In this document: positions 9,617-21,997 of the stretch, piece after piece
How the letters are laid out: each line of letters begins with the position of its first letter
How positions within the stretch are numbered: position 1 is the stretch's first letter
NCBI GenBank assembly: GCA_964418745.1
Contig: CAYQMX010000031.1
Coordinates: 1 to 64,000 of the forward strand
DNA: 64,000 bases
Source of the DNA: Scleromatobacter sp964418745
GTDB taxonomy: Bacteria > Pseudomonadota > Gammaproteobacteria > Burkholderiales > Burkholderiaceae_C
Direction: 5' to 3'
Program-made: the position numbers and the translations under genes
Notes under the pieces: model-generated
Seen by the model: the letters and a program-made list of their open reading frames with translations, nothing else
Told to the model about the DNA's origin: nothing
The model's database searches: none

Positions 9617-10279
9617 ATGTCCACGATGAACAACCTCAACACCACCTCCCGCGCCGCCCGTCCGACCCGCCTCGCACGCCTTGCCACGGTGGCGCTGCTG
9701 CTCGGCGGCGCGGCGGTCGGCGCGCTGGCGCAGTACAAGATCGTCGGGCCGGACGGCAAGGTCACCTACACCGACAAGCCGCCCACCGCGGCCGACATCA
9801 AGGCGCCGGCCAAGGGCATGCCGGTGGCGCCGGGCACCGCCGGCATTCCCTACGAGACGCGCCAGGCGATGACGAAGTACCCCGTCACGCTCTACACCAC
9901 GCGCAACTGCCCGGGCTGCGACCACGAGCGGCAGGCGCTGCGCCAGCGCGGCGTGCCGTTCACCGAGTACACGGTGGCCACCGATTCCGACTACGCCGCC
10001 CTGCAGGCCCGCTTCGGCAGCACCTCGACGCCGGTGCTGGTCATCGGCAGCCAGACGGTCAAGGGCTACTCGGCCAGCGACCTGGGCGGCTACCTCGACG
10101 CCGCCGGCTACCCGGCGCAGGGCCGCCTGAGCGGCTACAACTGGCCGCCGGCCACGCCGCTCGCGCCGCGCACCGTCGCCCCGGCCACGGCGGCGGCCGA
10201 CGCGGACGAACCGGCCGCCCCGGCGTCCGAGCCGGCGCCGCTGCTGCCCCCGCCGAGCAAGAGCGGCATCCAGTTCTGA
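9617..10279 (+). CDS. Exported DUF4124-glutaredoxin fusion protein
   Basis: The 220-residue product starts with a basic N-region and hydrophobic core ending AVGALA, a good Sec signal peptide. It is followed by a short DUF4124-type beta module (QYKIVGPDGKVTYTDKPP), then a glutaredoxin fold with the redox motif CPGC near residue 97 (TTRNCPGCDHERQAL) and the cis-Pro segment TSTPVLVIG. The tail is Pro/Ala-rich. Export would place a glutaredoxin-like thiol-disulfide protein in the periplasm, where glutathione-dependent chemistry is unusual, so the substrate is uncertain. Two in-frame ATGs (9617, 9626) are possible. It lies between prlC and aat on the same strand with gaps of about 90 bp. Confidence 0.85.
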   Translation: MSTMNNLNTTSRAARPTRLARLATVALLLGGAAVGALAQYKIVGPDGKVTYTDKPPTAADIKAPAKGMPVAPGTAGIPYETRQAMTKYPVTLYTTRNCPGCDHERQALRQRGVPFTEYTVATDSDYAALQARFGSTSTPVLVIGSQTVKGYSASDLGGYLDAAGYPAQGRLSGYNWPPATPLAPRTVAPATAAADADEPAAPASEPAPLLPPPSKSGIQF

Positions 10280-10374
10280 ACCGCCGCCGCGGGCGCGTGG
10301 GTGCCGCCCGCGCGCCACGCGCGGGTCCGGGCCGGCACGCGACCGCGCGCGGCGCGCGAAGTATCCTTGCCACC

Positions 10375-11160
10375 ATGGCGATCCCCTGGCTCCAGGCCGA
10401 CTCCCCGCTGCCCCCCACTTCCTGCGCGCTGGACGAGCGTTCCGAGGCGCCGGGGCTGCTGGCGGCCGGCGGCGGCCTGGGCCTGGACCGGCTGCGCAAC
10501 GCCTATGCGCACGGCGTGTTTCCCTGGTACAGCCCGGGCCAGCCCGTGCTGTGGTGGTCGCCCGATCCGCGCATGCTGCTGCGCACCGACGACTTCCGGC
10601 TGTCGCACTCGCTGCGCAAGACGCTGCGCCGCTTCCTGCGCACGCCCGGCTGCGAACTGCGCATCGACCATGACACGGCCCGGGTGATGGCCCTGTGCGC
10701 CCAGACGCCGCGCGACGGCCAGGACGGCACCTGGATCGTGCCCGAGATGCAGGCCGCCTACGGGGCCTGGGCACGCGCCGGCGACGTCCACAGCGTCGAG
10801 ACCTGGATGGACGGCGAGCTCGTGGGCGGCCTGTACGGCGTCAACCTGGGCCGGATGATGTTCGGCGAGTCGATGTTCTCGCACCGCACCGACGCCTCCA
10901 AGATCGCGCTGGCCGGCCTGGTCGCGTTCTGCCGCTGGAACGACATGCCGGCCATCGACTGCCAGCAGGCCACCGGCCACCTGGCGAGCCTGGGGGCCGC
11001 GCCGATTCCGCGCGCCGACTTCGAGCGCCGGGTGCAGGCGCTGGTCGCGCGCGCGCCGGCGCCCGTCTGGGCCTATGATTTCCGCATGTGGCACACGCTG
11101 GACCTCGGAGTTCCCGACGTCGCGTCGCCCGCCCGCCCCTCCCACGACCTGCCGCAGTGA
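10375..11160 (+). CDS. aat: Leucyl/phenylalanyl-tRNA--protein transferase
   Basis: Aat adds Leu or Phe from charged tRNA to proteins with N-terminal Arg or Lys, marking them for ClpS/ClpAP (bacterial N-end rule). The 261-residue product carries the family hallmarks GLLAAGGGLGLDRLRNAY, HGVFPWYSPGQPVLWWSPDP and, later, FGESMFSHRTDASKIAL and IDCQQATGHLASLG. ATG 10375 begins MAIPWLQADSP; longer upstream extensions do not resemble the family. Its TGA stop overlaps the GTG start of bpt by four bases (GTGA), so the two transferases are translationally coupled. Confidence 0.96.
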   Translation: MAIPWLQADSPLPPTSCALDERSEAPGLLAAGGGLGLDRLRNAYAHGVFPWYSPGQPVLWWSPDPRMLLRTDDFRLSHSLRKTLRRFLRTPGCELRIDHDTARVMALCAQTPRDGQDGTWIVPEMQAAYGAWARAGDVHSVETWMDGELVGGLYGVNLGRMMFGESMFSHRTDASKIALAGLVAFCRWNDMPAIDCQQATGHLASLGAAPIPRADFERRVQALVARAPAPVWAYDFRMWHTLDLGVPDVASPARPSHDLPQ

Positions 11161-11912
11161 CCCATCCCAAGGAAGCGCCCTTCGCGTCGCTGCAGTTCTA
11201 TGCGACGGCGCCCTATCCGTGCAGCTACCTGCCCGGGCGCATGGCGCGCTCGCAGGTCGCCACGCCGGGCCACCTGATCCACGCCGAGGCCTACTCGGCG
11301 CTGGTGGCCACCGGTTTCCGGCGCAGCGGCGTGTTCACCTACCGCCCCTACTGCGACCGCTGCCGGGCCTGCGTGCCGATGCGCGTGCCCGTGGCGGGCT
11401 TCCAGCCCACGCGCAGCCAGCGCCGCGCCTGGACGGCCCATGCGGGCCTGAAGGTGCGCGTGATGCGGCTGGCGTTCGTGCAGGAGCACTACGAGCTCTA
11501 CCTGCGCTACCAGGCCGGACGCCATGCCGGCGGCGGCATGGACCACGACAGCGTGGACCAGTACACCCAGTTCCTGCTGCAGAGCCGCGTCAACACGCGC
11601 CTGATCGAGTTCCGCGATGCCGCCGACGGCCCCGCGCCCGGCGCGTTGCGCATGGTGGCGATCGCCGACATCCTCAGCGACGGGCTGTCCGCCGTCTACA
11701 CCTTCTACGACCCGGACGCCCGCGGCAGCTTCGGCACCTATGCCGTGATGTGGCAGCTCGAGCAGGCGCGTTCGCTGAAGCTGCCCTACCTGTACCTGGG
11801 CTACTGGATCGCCGAGAGCCCCAAGATGGCCTACAAGGTGCAGTTCAAGCCCTACGAGACCCTGGTCGACGGCCGCTGGCAGCCCGGCCACGACGCCCCC
11901 GAGGCAGCCTGA
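11157..11912 (+). CDS. bpt: Aspartate/glutamate leucyltransferase (arginyl-tRNA-protein-transferase family)
   Basis: Bpt transfers Leu to proteins with N-terminal Asp or Glu, completing the acidic branch of the bacterial N-end rule. From GTG 11157 the product is 251 residues, the family's usual size. It shows the N-terminal CSYLPGRMARSQVATPG, the Cys-rich segment YCDRCRACVPMRVPV near residue 64, and the C-terminal YLGYWIAESPKMAYK. I chose the GTG because it overlaps the aat stop (GTGA) and gives MTHPKEAPFASLQFY, while an upstream ATG would add a basic stretch lying inside aat. Co-expression with aat is strongly implied by the overlap. Confidence 0.95.
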   Translation: MTHPKEAPFASLQFYATAPYPCSYLPGRMARSQVATPGHLIHAEAYSALVATGFRRSGVFTYRPYCDRCRACVPMRVPVAGFQPTRSQRRAWTAHAGLKVRVMRLAFVQEHYELYLRYQAGRHAGGGMDHDSVDQYTQFLLQSRVNTRLIEFRDAADGPAPGALRMVAIADILSDGLSAVYTFYDPDARGSFGTYAVMWQLEQARSLKLPYLYLGYWIAESPKMAYKVQFKPYETLVDGRWQPGHDAPEAA

Positions 11913-12058
11913 CCGGCGGGCCGCCGGCCGCGGTTCGTCGCACGCAACGGCATCTGGTCGCCCCGGCCCCGCGCCACGTCGCCCCGCTCGCGACAGCCGG
12001 CGGCGCCCTGCCTAGAGTCCGCTCCATCGCTTCAACACCGAACCCCAGGAGCCCCGCC

Positions 12059-12844
12059 ATGCGCAAGTTCACCGCCAACGCCACCCACCTCGTCGCCGCG
12101 CTGGCCGTCACCGCCGCCGCCATCGTCACCGCCTTCGCGATGCCGATGCCCGCCCACGCGATCACCATCAACCTGTACAGCGGGGACGCCCACACGGTGG
12201 CCGGCTCCGGCAAGGAAGTCGCCGTGACGCGCAACGTCGGCGCCTTCTCGGTGCTGCGCCTGGACAGCTCGGTGGACGTCCACGCCCGCCAGGGCGCGAC
12301 GCCCAGCGTCACGGTGCACGCCGACGACAACATCGAGCCGCTGATCGAGACCGCGGTCGAGGGCGACGCGCTGGTCGTGCGCATGCGCAAGGGCACCAGC
12401 TGGCGCACCAGCCACAACGTCGTCGTCGACGTCGTCTTCACCACGCTCACCGCCACCCAGCAGCACGGCAGCGGCAACCTGCACATCGACAAGCTGACCA
12501 GCCCGAAGTTCGAGTCCTCGATCGCCGGCTCCGGCGACCTGCAGGTCGACAGCGCGCAACTGGGCGCCTTCGCGCTGAGCATCGCCGGCTCGGGCGACGT
12601 CGTCATCGCCGGCAGCGCCGACGAGGCGCGCTTCGGCATCGCCGGCTCGGGCGACATCGACGCCCACAACTTCGCGGCGAAGAAGGTCAGCGTCAGCATC
12701 AGCGGCTCGGGCGACGCCCACGTCAACGTCACCGAGGCGCTCGAGGCCCGCGTCGCCGGCTCGGGCGACATCACCTACTCGGGCCGCCCGCGCGACGTCT
12801 CGCGCCGCGTCTCGGGCTCCGGCTCGATCGAATCGGCCAACTGA
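12059..12844 (+). CDS. Exported DUF2807 (head GIN domain) beta-repeat protein
   Basis: The 261-residue product starts with a Sec signal peptide (core ALAVTAAAIVTAFA, likely cleavage after PAHA). The mature part is a putative auto-transporter-adhesin head GIN domain. Its second half is a regular repeat with six turns of about 18-20 residues, each carrying an xGSGD or xGSGS motif (IAGSGDLQ, IAGSGDVV, IAGSGDID, ISGSGDAH, VAGSGDIT, VSGSGSIE), as expected for a right-handed beta-helix. Function is unknown for most of the family; a cell-envelope or surface role is likely. Only one cell-envelope signal is seen and there is no membrane anchor. A 13-bp hairpin follows the gene. Confidence 0.88.
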   Translation: MRKFTANATHLVAALAVTAAAIVTAFAMPMPAHAITINLYSGDAHTVAGSGKEVAVTRNVGAFSVLRLDSSVDVHARQGATPSVTVHADDNIEPLIETAVEGDALVVRMRKGTSWRTSHNVVVDVVFTTLTATQQHGSGNLHIDKLTSPKFESSIAGSGDLQVDSAQLGAFALSIAGSGDVVIAGSADEARFGIAGSGDIDAHNFAAKKVSVSISGSGDAHVNVTEALEARVAGSGDITYSGRPRDVSRRVSGSGSIESAN

Positions 12845-12853
12845 AGGCCGGCG

Positions 12854-12887
12854 CCCCGCAGGCTCACCCCCTGAGCCTGTCGCGGGG
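12854..12887 (+). terminator. Strong hairpin after the DUF2807 gene
   Basis: An outer 6-bp stem (CCCCGC/GCGGGG) and an inner 7-bp stem (AGGCTCA/TGAGCCT) enclose a CCCCC loop, with a 3-base bulge. No U-run follows, so it may be a weak or factor-assisted terminator or a transcript-stabilising hairpin between this gene and recC. Confidence 0.5.
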
Positions 12888-12965
12888 CAGGATTCCTGCA
12901 ACGTCCGGCCGCGGCAGCCGCCCGCGGTGCCGTCACAATCGGCCTGGTCGTTCCTCCTGCCCCGC

Positions 12966-15900
12966 ATGCTCCATCTCCACTTCGCCAACCGCTTCGAGAC
13001 CCTCGCCGACCAGCTCGTCGCGCGCCTGGGCGAGCAGGCGCCGGACCGCTCGCCGTTCGACGCCGACGAGGTGATCGTGCCGAGCGCAGCCATCACCCGC
13101 CGCCTGATCATCGAGCTCGCGCGGCGCCAGGGCGTGTGCGCCAACGTCAATTTCTCCTACCTCGCGCGCTGGCTGTGGCAGCGCACGGCGCACCTGATGC
13201 CGCGGCTGCCGGAGTCGGCGCTGTTCGACGCCGACGTTTTCGCCTGGCGCATCCTGGCCGCCTTCGACGACGCCGCCTGGGCCGGGGCGCAGCCGCGGCT
13301 GGCGGCGTGGCTGGCGCATGCCGACCCGGTGATGCGCCACGAGCTGGCGCGGCGCGTGGCCGGCCTGTTCGACGACTACCTCACCTACCGGCCCGAGTGG
13401 ATGGGGGCCTGGTTTCGCGGCGAGCGCGTCGCGCTGCCGGGCGCCGATGCGGGCGCGGCGCTGGACCAGCAATGGCAGGCCGCGCTGTGGCGCCGGCTCG
13501 CCGCCGAGACCGCCAGCGACGGGCGCCACCCGATCCTGGCGCTGCTGGAGCTGCTGGACGCGCGCGGCATCGGCCTGGCCGGCACCGGCCAGTTGCCTGC
13601 CAGCGCGCACGTGTTCTGCCTGCCCGCGCTGCCGCCGGTGCACCTGGAGCTGCTGCAGCGCCTGGGCCGCCACGTCGACCTGCACGTCTACACGCTCGAT
13701 CCGTGCCAGGAGTACTGGTTCGACGTGGTCGACCGCCGCCGCCTGGCCTGGCTGGGCGCGCGCGGGCAGGCCCACCACCACGAGGAAGGCAACCCGCTGC
13801 TGGCCGCCTGGGGCCGGCAGACGCAGTCGGCGCTGGGCCTGCTGGTCGACACGGCCGACGAATCCGCGCTGGCGGACGCCGAGTTCACGCCCGCCGATCC
13901 GGGCAGCGTGCTGGGCGCGCTGCACGACGCGGTGCTCGAGCTGGCCGAACTCGCCCCGGGCTCGCTGTCCGCGCTGGCCGGCGACGGCAGCGTCGAGGTG
14001 CACGTGTGCCACTCGCTCACGCGCGAACTCGAGGTGCTGCACGACCGCCTGCTGGGGCTGATGGCCGGCCCCAACCCGCCGCAGCCCGCCGACATCCTGG
14101 TCGTCACGCCCAACCTCGACGCCGCCGCGCCGCTGATCGACGCCGTCTTCGGCACCGTGCCGCGCGAACGCCACCTGCCCTACGCGATCAGCGGCCGCGC
14201 CCGCGCCCAGGTCAACGCGCCGGCCCGCGCGCTGCTCGACACGTTCGCGCTGGCGGCGTCGCGCTTCGCGGTCAACGACGTGTTCGGCCTGCTGCAGCAG
14301 CCGGTCGTCGCGCGGCGCTTCGACCTCGCCGAGGACGCGCTCGACCAGGTCCGCCAGTGGCTGGTGGACGCGGGCATCCACTGGGCGCTGGACGCGCCGC
14401 ACCGCGGCGGCTTCGACGTGCCCGCGCAGGCCCGCCACAGCTTCGCCGACGGCCTGGACCGGCTGTTCCTCGGCTACGCCCTGCCGGCGCAGCCGGACAC
14501 GCCGTTCCAGGGCCGGCTGCCGGCCGGCGACGCCGAGGGCTCCGGCGCGCTGACGCTGGGCGCGTTCTGGCGCTTCGTCCAGGCGCTCAAGGCGCTGCAC
14601 GAGCGCGTCGCCCGGCCGCATCCGCCCGCCGAGTGGCCCGCGATCCTGGCCGATGCGCTGCGCGAGTTCGTGGCGCCCGCCGACGCCGAGCTCGAGGACC
14701 TGCGCGAGGTCGACGCCGCCATCGCCACGCTGGCCGACCAGTGGCGGCGCAGCGCGCTCGCCGTGCCGCTGGCGTTCGACGTCGTGCGCGCGGCGCTCGA
14801 GCAGGCGCTCGACGACCCGGCGCGCGGCGGCGTGCCCACCGGCATGGTCACGTTCGCGGCGATGAGCAGCCTGCGCAACGTGCCGTTCCGCGTCGTCTGC
14901 GCCATCGGCCTGGACGACGGCGCCTTCCCCACCTCGGCCCGCCCGGCCGAGTTCGACCTGATGGCGCTGGCCCCGCGCCGCGGCGATCGCCAGCGCCGCC
15001 TCGACGAGCGCAACGTGTTCCTGGACCTGCTGCTGGCCGCGCGCGAACGCCTGCACCTGAGCCACGCCGGCCGCAGCGTGCGCGACAACTCGGTGCGACC
15101 GCCCTCGGTGCTGGTGGCCGAGCTGCTCGAGACCCTGCTGCCGGCGCTCGCGCACGTGCCCGCCAGCGCCGCGTCGCGCGCGGTGGCGCGCGCGTCGATG
15201 GTGGTCGAGCATCCGCTGCAGCCGTTCGCGGTCCAGGCCTTCGACATCGCCGCGCCCGATCCGCGGCTGCGCAGCTACCAGGCCGACTATGCGCAGGCGC
15301 TGCGGCAAAGCCTGGCGGCGCCGGTGCCGGCGGTCGCCCCGTCGGCGCCGCTCGCCGCCGACGACTGGGACGCCGCCGACGACGACGGCGCGGCCGCCGC
15401 CGCCGCGCCCTTCATCGCGCGCCCGCTCCCGCCCGTCGAGGTCGACTGGCGCGACGTGCCCCTGGCCCGCCTGGCGGCCTTTTTTCGCAACCCGTGCCGC
15501 TTCCTGCTCGAACAGCGGCTGGGCATCGCGCTGCGGCGCGACGACGAGCAGTTGCAGGACGACGAGCCCTTCGTGCCGGACAACGGCGGTCGCGCGCCGC
15601 TCACCCGCCTGCTGCTGCCGGCCCTGCTCGCTGGCCTGCCCGCCGCGGAGGCCCGTACGCTCGCGCTCGCCGGCACGGCCGTGCCCGCCGGCAGCTTCGG
15701 CACCCGCTTCCTCGAGCGCGAACTCGACGGCCTGCGCGCGTTCGCCGAGCAGGTGCGCGAACACACCCTGCAGCCGGTGCGGGCACCGCACGCCGCGCAG
15801 ATCGCGTTCGAGATAGCTGGCCAGCCATGGCGCCTGCACGGCGAGTTCGCCGACCTGCGCCCGCGCGGCCTGCTGCGCCACCGCTACGCGAAGCGCTCGG

Positions 15901-16322
15901 CCACCGACTACCTCGACGCCTGGCTGGCACACCTGCTGCTGTGCGCCAGCGCCCCGGCCGACGTGCTGCCGGTGACCACCGGCATCGCGCGCGACGGCCG
16001 CTTCTTCCTCACCGAATGCGAGGCGCCGCGCGCGGCGCTTGAGACGCTGGTGCGGCTGTACGCGCAGGGGCTGCGCGAGCCGCTGGCCTTCTTCCCGCGC
16101 GCCGCCTGGGACTGGATCAACGGCGACCGCCAGGGCCCGGCCAAGGCCATCGCCGCGTTCCGCCCCGGCAGCTTCAACGAGTACGCAGAAGGCAACGACG
16201 CCGCCTACCGGCTCGCGCTGCGCGGGCGGCCCGACCCGTTCGCGCCGGAGGTCGTCGGCGCGTTCTACGCCAACGCCACGGCCGTGTTCGAGCCGCTGCT
16301 GGCGTGCCTGGAGATCGAATGA
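12966..16322 (+). CDS. recC: Exodeoxyribonuclease V subunit gamma (RecC)
   Basis: RecC is the Chi-recognising scaffold of the RecBCD helicase-nuclease that processes double-strand ends for RecA. From ATG 12966 (MLHLHFANRFETLADQL) the product is 1,118 residues, almost the E. coli length. Recognisable segments are VPSAAITRRLIIELARRQG near the N-terminus, DILVVTPNLDAAAPLIDAVF, VTFAAMSSLRNVPFRVVC and GDRQRRLDERNVFLDLL, all typical of RecC's inactive helicase and nuclease folds. RecB starts 10 bp downstream, with no ptrA between them as in E. coli. It clearly heads the recC-recB-recD operon. Confidence 0.95.
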   Translation: MLHLHFANRFETLADQLVARLGEQAPDRSPFDADEVIVPSAAITRRLIIELARRQGVCANVNFSYLARWLWQRTAHLMPRLPESALFDADVFAWRILAAFDDAAWAGAQPRLAAWLAHADPVMRHELARRVAGLFDDYLTYRPEWMGAWFRGERVALPGADAGAALDQQWQAALWRRLAAETASDGRHPILALLELLDARGIGLAGTGQLPASAHVFCLPALPPVHLELLQRLGRHVDLHVYTLDPCQEYWFDVVDRRRLAWLGARGQAHHHEEGNPLLAAWGRQTQSALGLLVDTADESALADAEFTPADPGSVLGALHDAVLELAELAPGSLSALAGDGSVEVHVCHSLTRELEVLHDRLLGLMAGPNPPQPADILVVTPNLDAAAPLIDAVFGTVPRERHLPYAISGRARAQVNAPARALLDTFALAASRFAVNDVFGLLQQPVVARRFDLAEDALDQVRQWLVDAGIHWALDAPHRGGFDVPAQARHSFADGLDRLFLGYALPAQPDTPFQGRLPAGDAEGSGALTLGAFWRFVQALKALHERVARPHPPAEWPAILADALREFVAPADAELEDLREVDAAIATLADQWRRSALAVPLAFDVVRAALEQALDDPARGGVPTGMVTFAAMSSLRNVPFRVVCAIGLDDGAFPTSARPAEFDLMALAPRRGDRQRRLDERNVFLDLLLAARERLHLSHAGRSVRDNSVRPPSVLVAELLETLLPALAHVPASAASRAVARASMVVEHPLQPFAVQAFDIAAPDPRLRSYQADYAQALRQSLAAPVPAVAPSAPLAADDWDAADDDGAAAAAAPFIARPLPPVEVDWRDVPLARLAAFFRNPCRFLLEQRLGIALRRDDEQLQDDEPFVPDNGGRAPLTRLLLPALLAGLPAAEARTLALAGTAVPAGSFGTRFLERELDGLRAFAEQVREHTLQPVRAPHAAQIAFEIAGQPWRLHGEFADLRPRGLLRHRYAKRSATDYLDAWLAHLLLCASAPADVLPVTTGIARDGRFFLTECEAPRAALETLVRLYAQGLREPLAFFPRAAWDWINGDRQGPAKAIAAFRPGSFNEYAEGNDAAYRLALRGRPDPFAPEVVGAFYANATAVFEPLLACLEIE

Positions 16323-16332
16323 AGGCCGTGCC

Positions 16333-20069
<3,737 letters not shown>

Positions 20070-20073
<4 letters not shown>

Positions 20074-20120
20074 ACGCCGCCGCGCGCGTACCGACCCCCT
20101 GCCGGAGCATGCCCTCGTGA
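20070..20120 (+). CDS. Possible 16-codon coupling mini-ORF between recB and recD
   Basis: The recB stop overlaps an ATG (ATGA at 20070-20073). This frame encodes MNAAARVPTPCRSMPS and its TGA overlaps the GTG start of recD (GTGA at 20117-20120). The geometry would let ribosomes pass from recB to recD by two successive 4-base overlaps. It may be chance in GC-rich DNA; the peptide itself resembles nothing known to me. Confidence 0.35.
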
Positions 20121-21976
20121 GCGACCACGCCGACCAGTTGCTCGCCGACGGCTTCGCCCTCCATGCGGCGCGATGGGCCGCCGCGACGGGCGCCGACGCG
20201 GCCGCCGTCGCGGCGGTGCGGCGTGCCGCCGGCGCGCTGAGCCTGGCGGTCAGCGCGGGCCATGTGTGCCTGATGCTGGGCTCGCTGGCGGCCGCGCCGG
20301 ACGACGACGGGCCGCGGCTGGACCGCGCCGGCTGGCGCGCCGCGCTGCGCGACTCGGGCATCGTCGGTCGCCCCGAGGTCCCGGGCGCGCAGCCGCTGAT
20401 CCTCGACGCCGACGACCGGCTCTACCTGCATCGCTACTTCGACTACGAGCGTCGGCTCGCGCGCCGCCTGATGCAGGCGCGCCAGGCGCCGGCGGACGCC
20501 GCCACGGCCGCGCCCGCGCTGCGCGAACAGCTGCGCGCGCTGTTCGCTGGCAACGCCGCGCGCCTGGGAGGCGCGGCCGACTGGCAGCAGCTCGCCGCGG
20601 CACTCGCGCTGCGCGGGCGGCTCACCGTCATCAGCGGCGGCCCGGGCACCGGCAAGACCACGACAGTCGTCAACCTGCTGGCCTGCCTGCTCGCGCTGGA
20701 TCCCGACTGCCGCATCGCGCTCGCCGCGCCCACCGGCAAGGCCGCGGCGCGCATGACGGACGCGATCCGCCAGCGCGCCCGCCACCTGCCGCCGGCGCTG
20801 CGCGAGCGCATGCCCGCCACCGCGTCGACGGTGCATCGCCTGCTGGGCGTCACGCCAACCGGCTTCGTGCACGGCGCCGCGCACCCGCTGGCTGTCGACG
20901 CGCTGGTGGTCGACGAGGCCTCGATGCTGGACCTGGCGCTCGCCACGCAGTTGCTGGAGGCGGTGCCACCGACGGCGCGCATCATCCTGCTGGGCGACAA
21001 GGACCAGCTCGCCGCGGTCGAATCGGGCGCCGTGTTCGCCGAGCTGAGCATCGACCCCGGGCTGACCGCGCCCTGCGTGGCCGACCTCGCGGCGCTGACC
21101 GGCACCGATCCCGGCGCCATCGTGCCGCCGGCCCCGGCGGCGCCCAGCGCGCTGCAAGACTGCGCCGTCTGGTTCACGCAGACCTACCGCTTCGCGCCCG
21201 ACTCCGGAATCGGCCGCCTGGCCGCCGACGTCAACGCCGGGCGCGCGCAGGCCGCGATCGACTGGCTGCGCGCCGGACAGGACCCCGACATCGCCTGGCT
21301 GGACGGCACACCCGCGGTCATCGGCGCAGCGGCCGCGCGCGCGATGGACGCCGGCTACGCCGACTACCTGCGCGTGCTCAGCGCCGCTGGCACGGACGTG
21401 GCCGCCGTCACCGAGGCGTTCGGCACCTTCCGCGTGCTGTGCGCGCTGCGCGACGGGCCGCGCGGCGTGGCCGCGCTCAACGCCGCGATGACGCAGCGCC
21501 TGCGCGGCGCGCTGGGACCGGCGGGCGCCACCGACGGCCCCGGTGCCTCGCCCTGGTTTCCCGGCCGTCCGGTGCTGGTGCTGGCCAACGACCACGTCCT
21601 CGGCCTGTTCAACGGCGACATCGGCATCGCGCTGCCCGACGCCGCCGGCGAGCTGCTGGTGCATTTCCCCGATGCCGCGGCCGCGGGCGGCTTCCGCGCG
21701 ATCGCCCCGGTGCGCCTGCCCCGCCACGAGACCGCGTTCGCGATGACGGTGCACAAGTCGCAGGGCTCCGAGTTCGACGGCGTGCTGGTGATGCTGCCCG
21801 AGCAGCGCAGCCGGGTGCTCACGCGCGAGCTGCTGTACACCGCCATCACGCGGGCGCGCCGGCAGGTGACGCTGGCGGGCGACGCGGCGGTGCTGGAGCA
21901 GGCCATCGCCACGGCCACGCTGCGCCATTCGGGGCTGCTGGCGCGCCTGGTCGAGGCGGCGCGGGCGCGGCCCTGA
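20117..21976 (+). CDS. recD: Exodeoxyribonuclease V subunit alpha (RecD)
   Basis: RecD is the fast 5'-3' SF1B helicase of RecBCD. From GTG 20117 the product is 619 residues, against 608 in E. coli. Motifs: Walker A SGGPGTGKTTTVVNLL near residue 172, motif Ia APTGKAAARMTDAI, motif II VVDEASMLDLAL, motif III LLGDKDQLAAVESG, motif V AMTVHKSQGSEFDGVLVML and motif VI ELLYTAITRARRQ. The GTG has a GGAG ribosome site 9 bp upstream and aligns with the family's N-terminus; no in-frame ATG is better placed. Its end is only 21 bp from the convergent amidohydrolase stop. Confidence 0.95.
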   Translation: MSDHADQLLADGFALHAARWAAATGADAAAVAAVRRAAGALSLAVSAGHVCLMLGSLAAAPDDDGPRLDRAGWRAALRDSGIVGRPEVPGAQPLILDADDRLYLHRYFDYERRLARRLMQARQAPADAATAAPALREQLRALFAGNAARLGGAADWQQLAAALALRGRLTVISGGPGTGKTTTVVNLLACLLALDPDCRIALAAPTGKAAARMTDAIRQRARHLPPALRERMPATASTVHRLLGVTPTGFVHGAAHPLAVDALVVDEASMLDLALATQLLEAVPPTARIILLGDKDQLAAVESGAVFAELSIDPGLTAPCVADLAALTGTDPGAIVPPAPAAPSALQDCAVWFTQTYRFAPDSGIGRLAADVNAGRAQAAIDWLRAGQDPDIAWLDGTPAVIGAAAARAMDAGYADYLRVLSAAGTDVAAVTEAFGTFRVLCALRDGPRGVAALNAAMTQRLRGALGPAGATDGPGASPWFPGRPVLVLANDHVLGLFNGDIGIALPDAAGELLVHFPDAAAAGGFRAIAPVRLPRHETAFAMTVHKSQGSEFDGVLVMLPEQRSRVLTRELLYTAITRARRQVTLAGDAAVLEQAIATATLRHSGLLARLVEAARARP

Positions 21977-21997
21977 ACCAAACGCCGCGGCCGGCCT

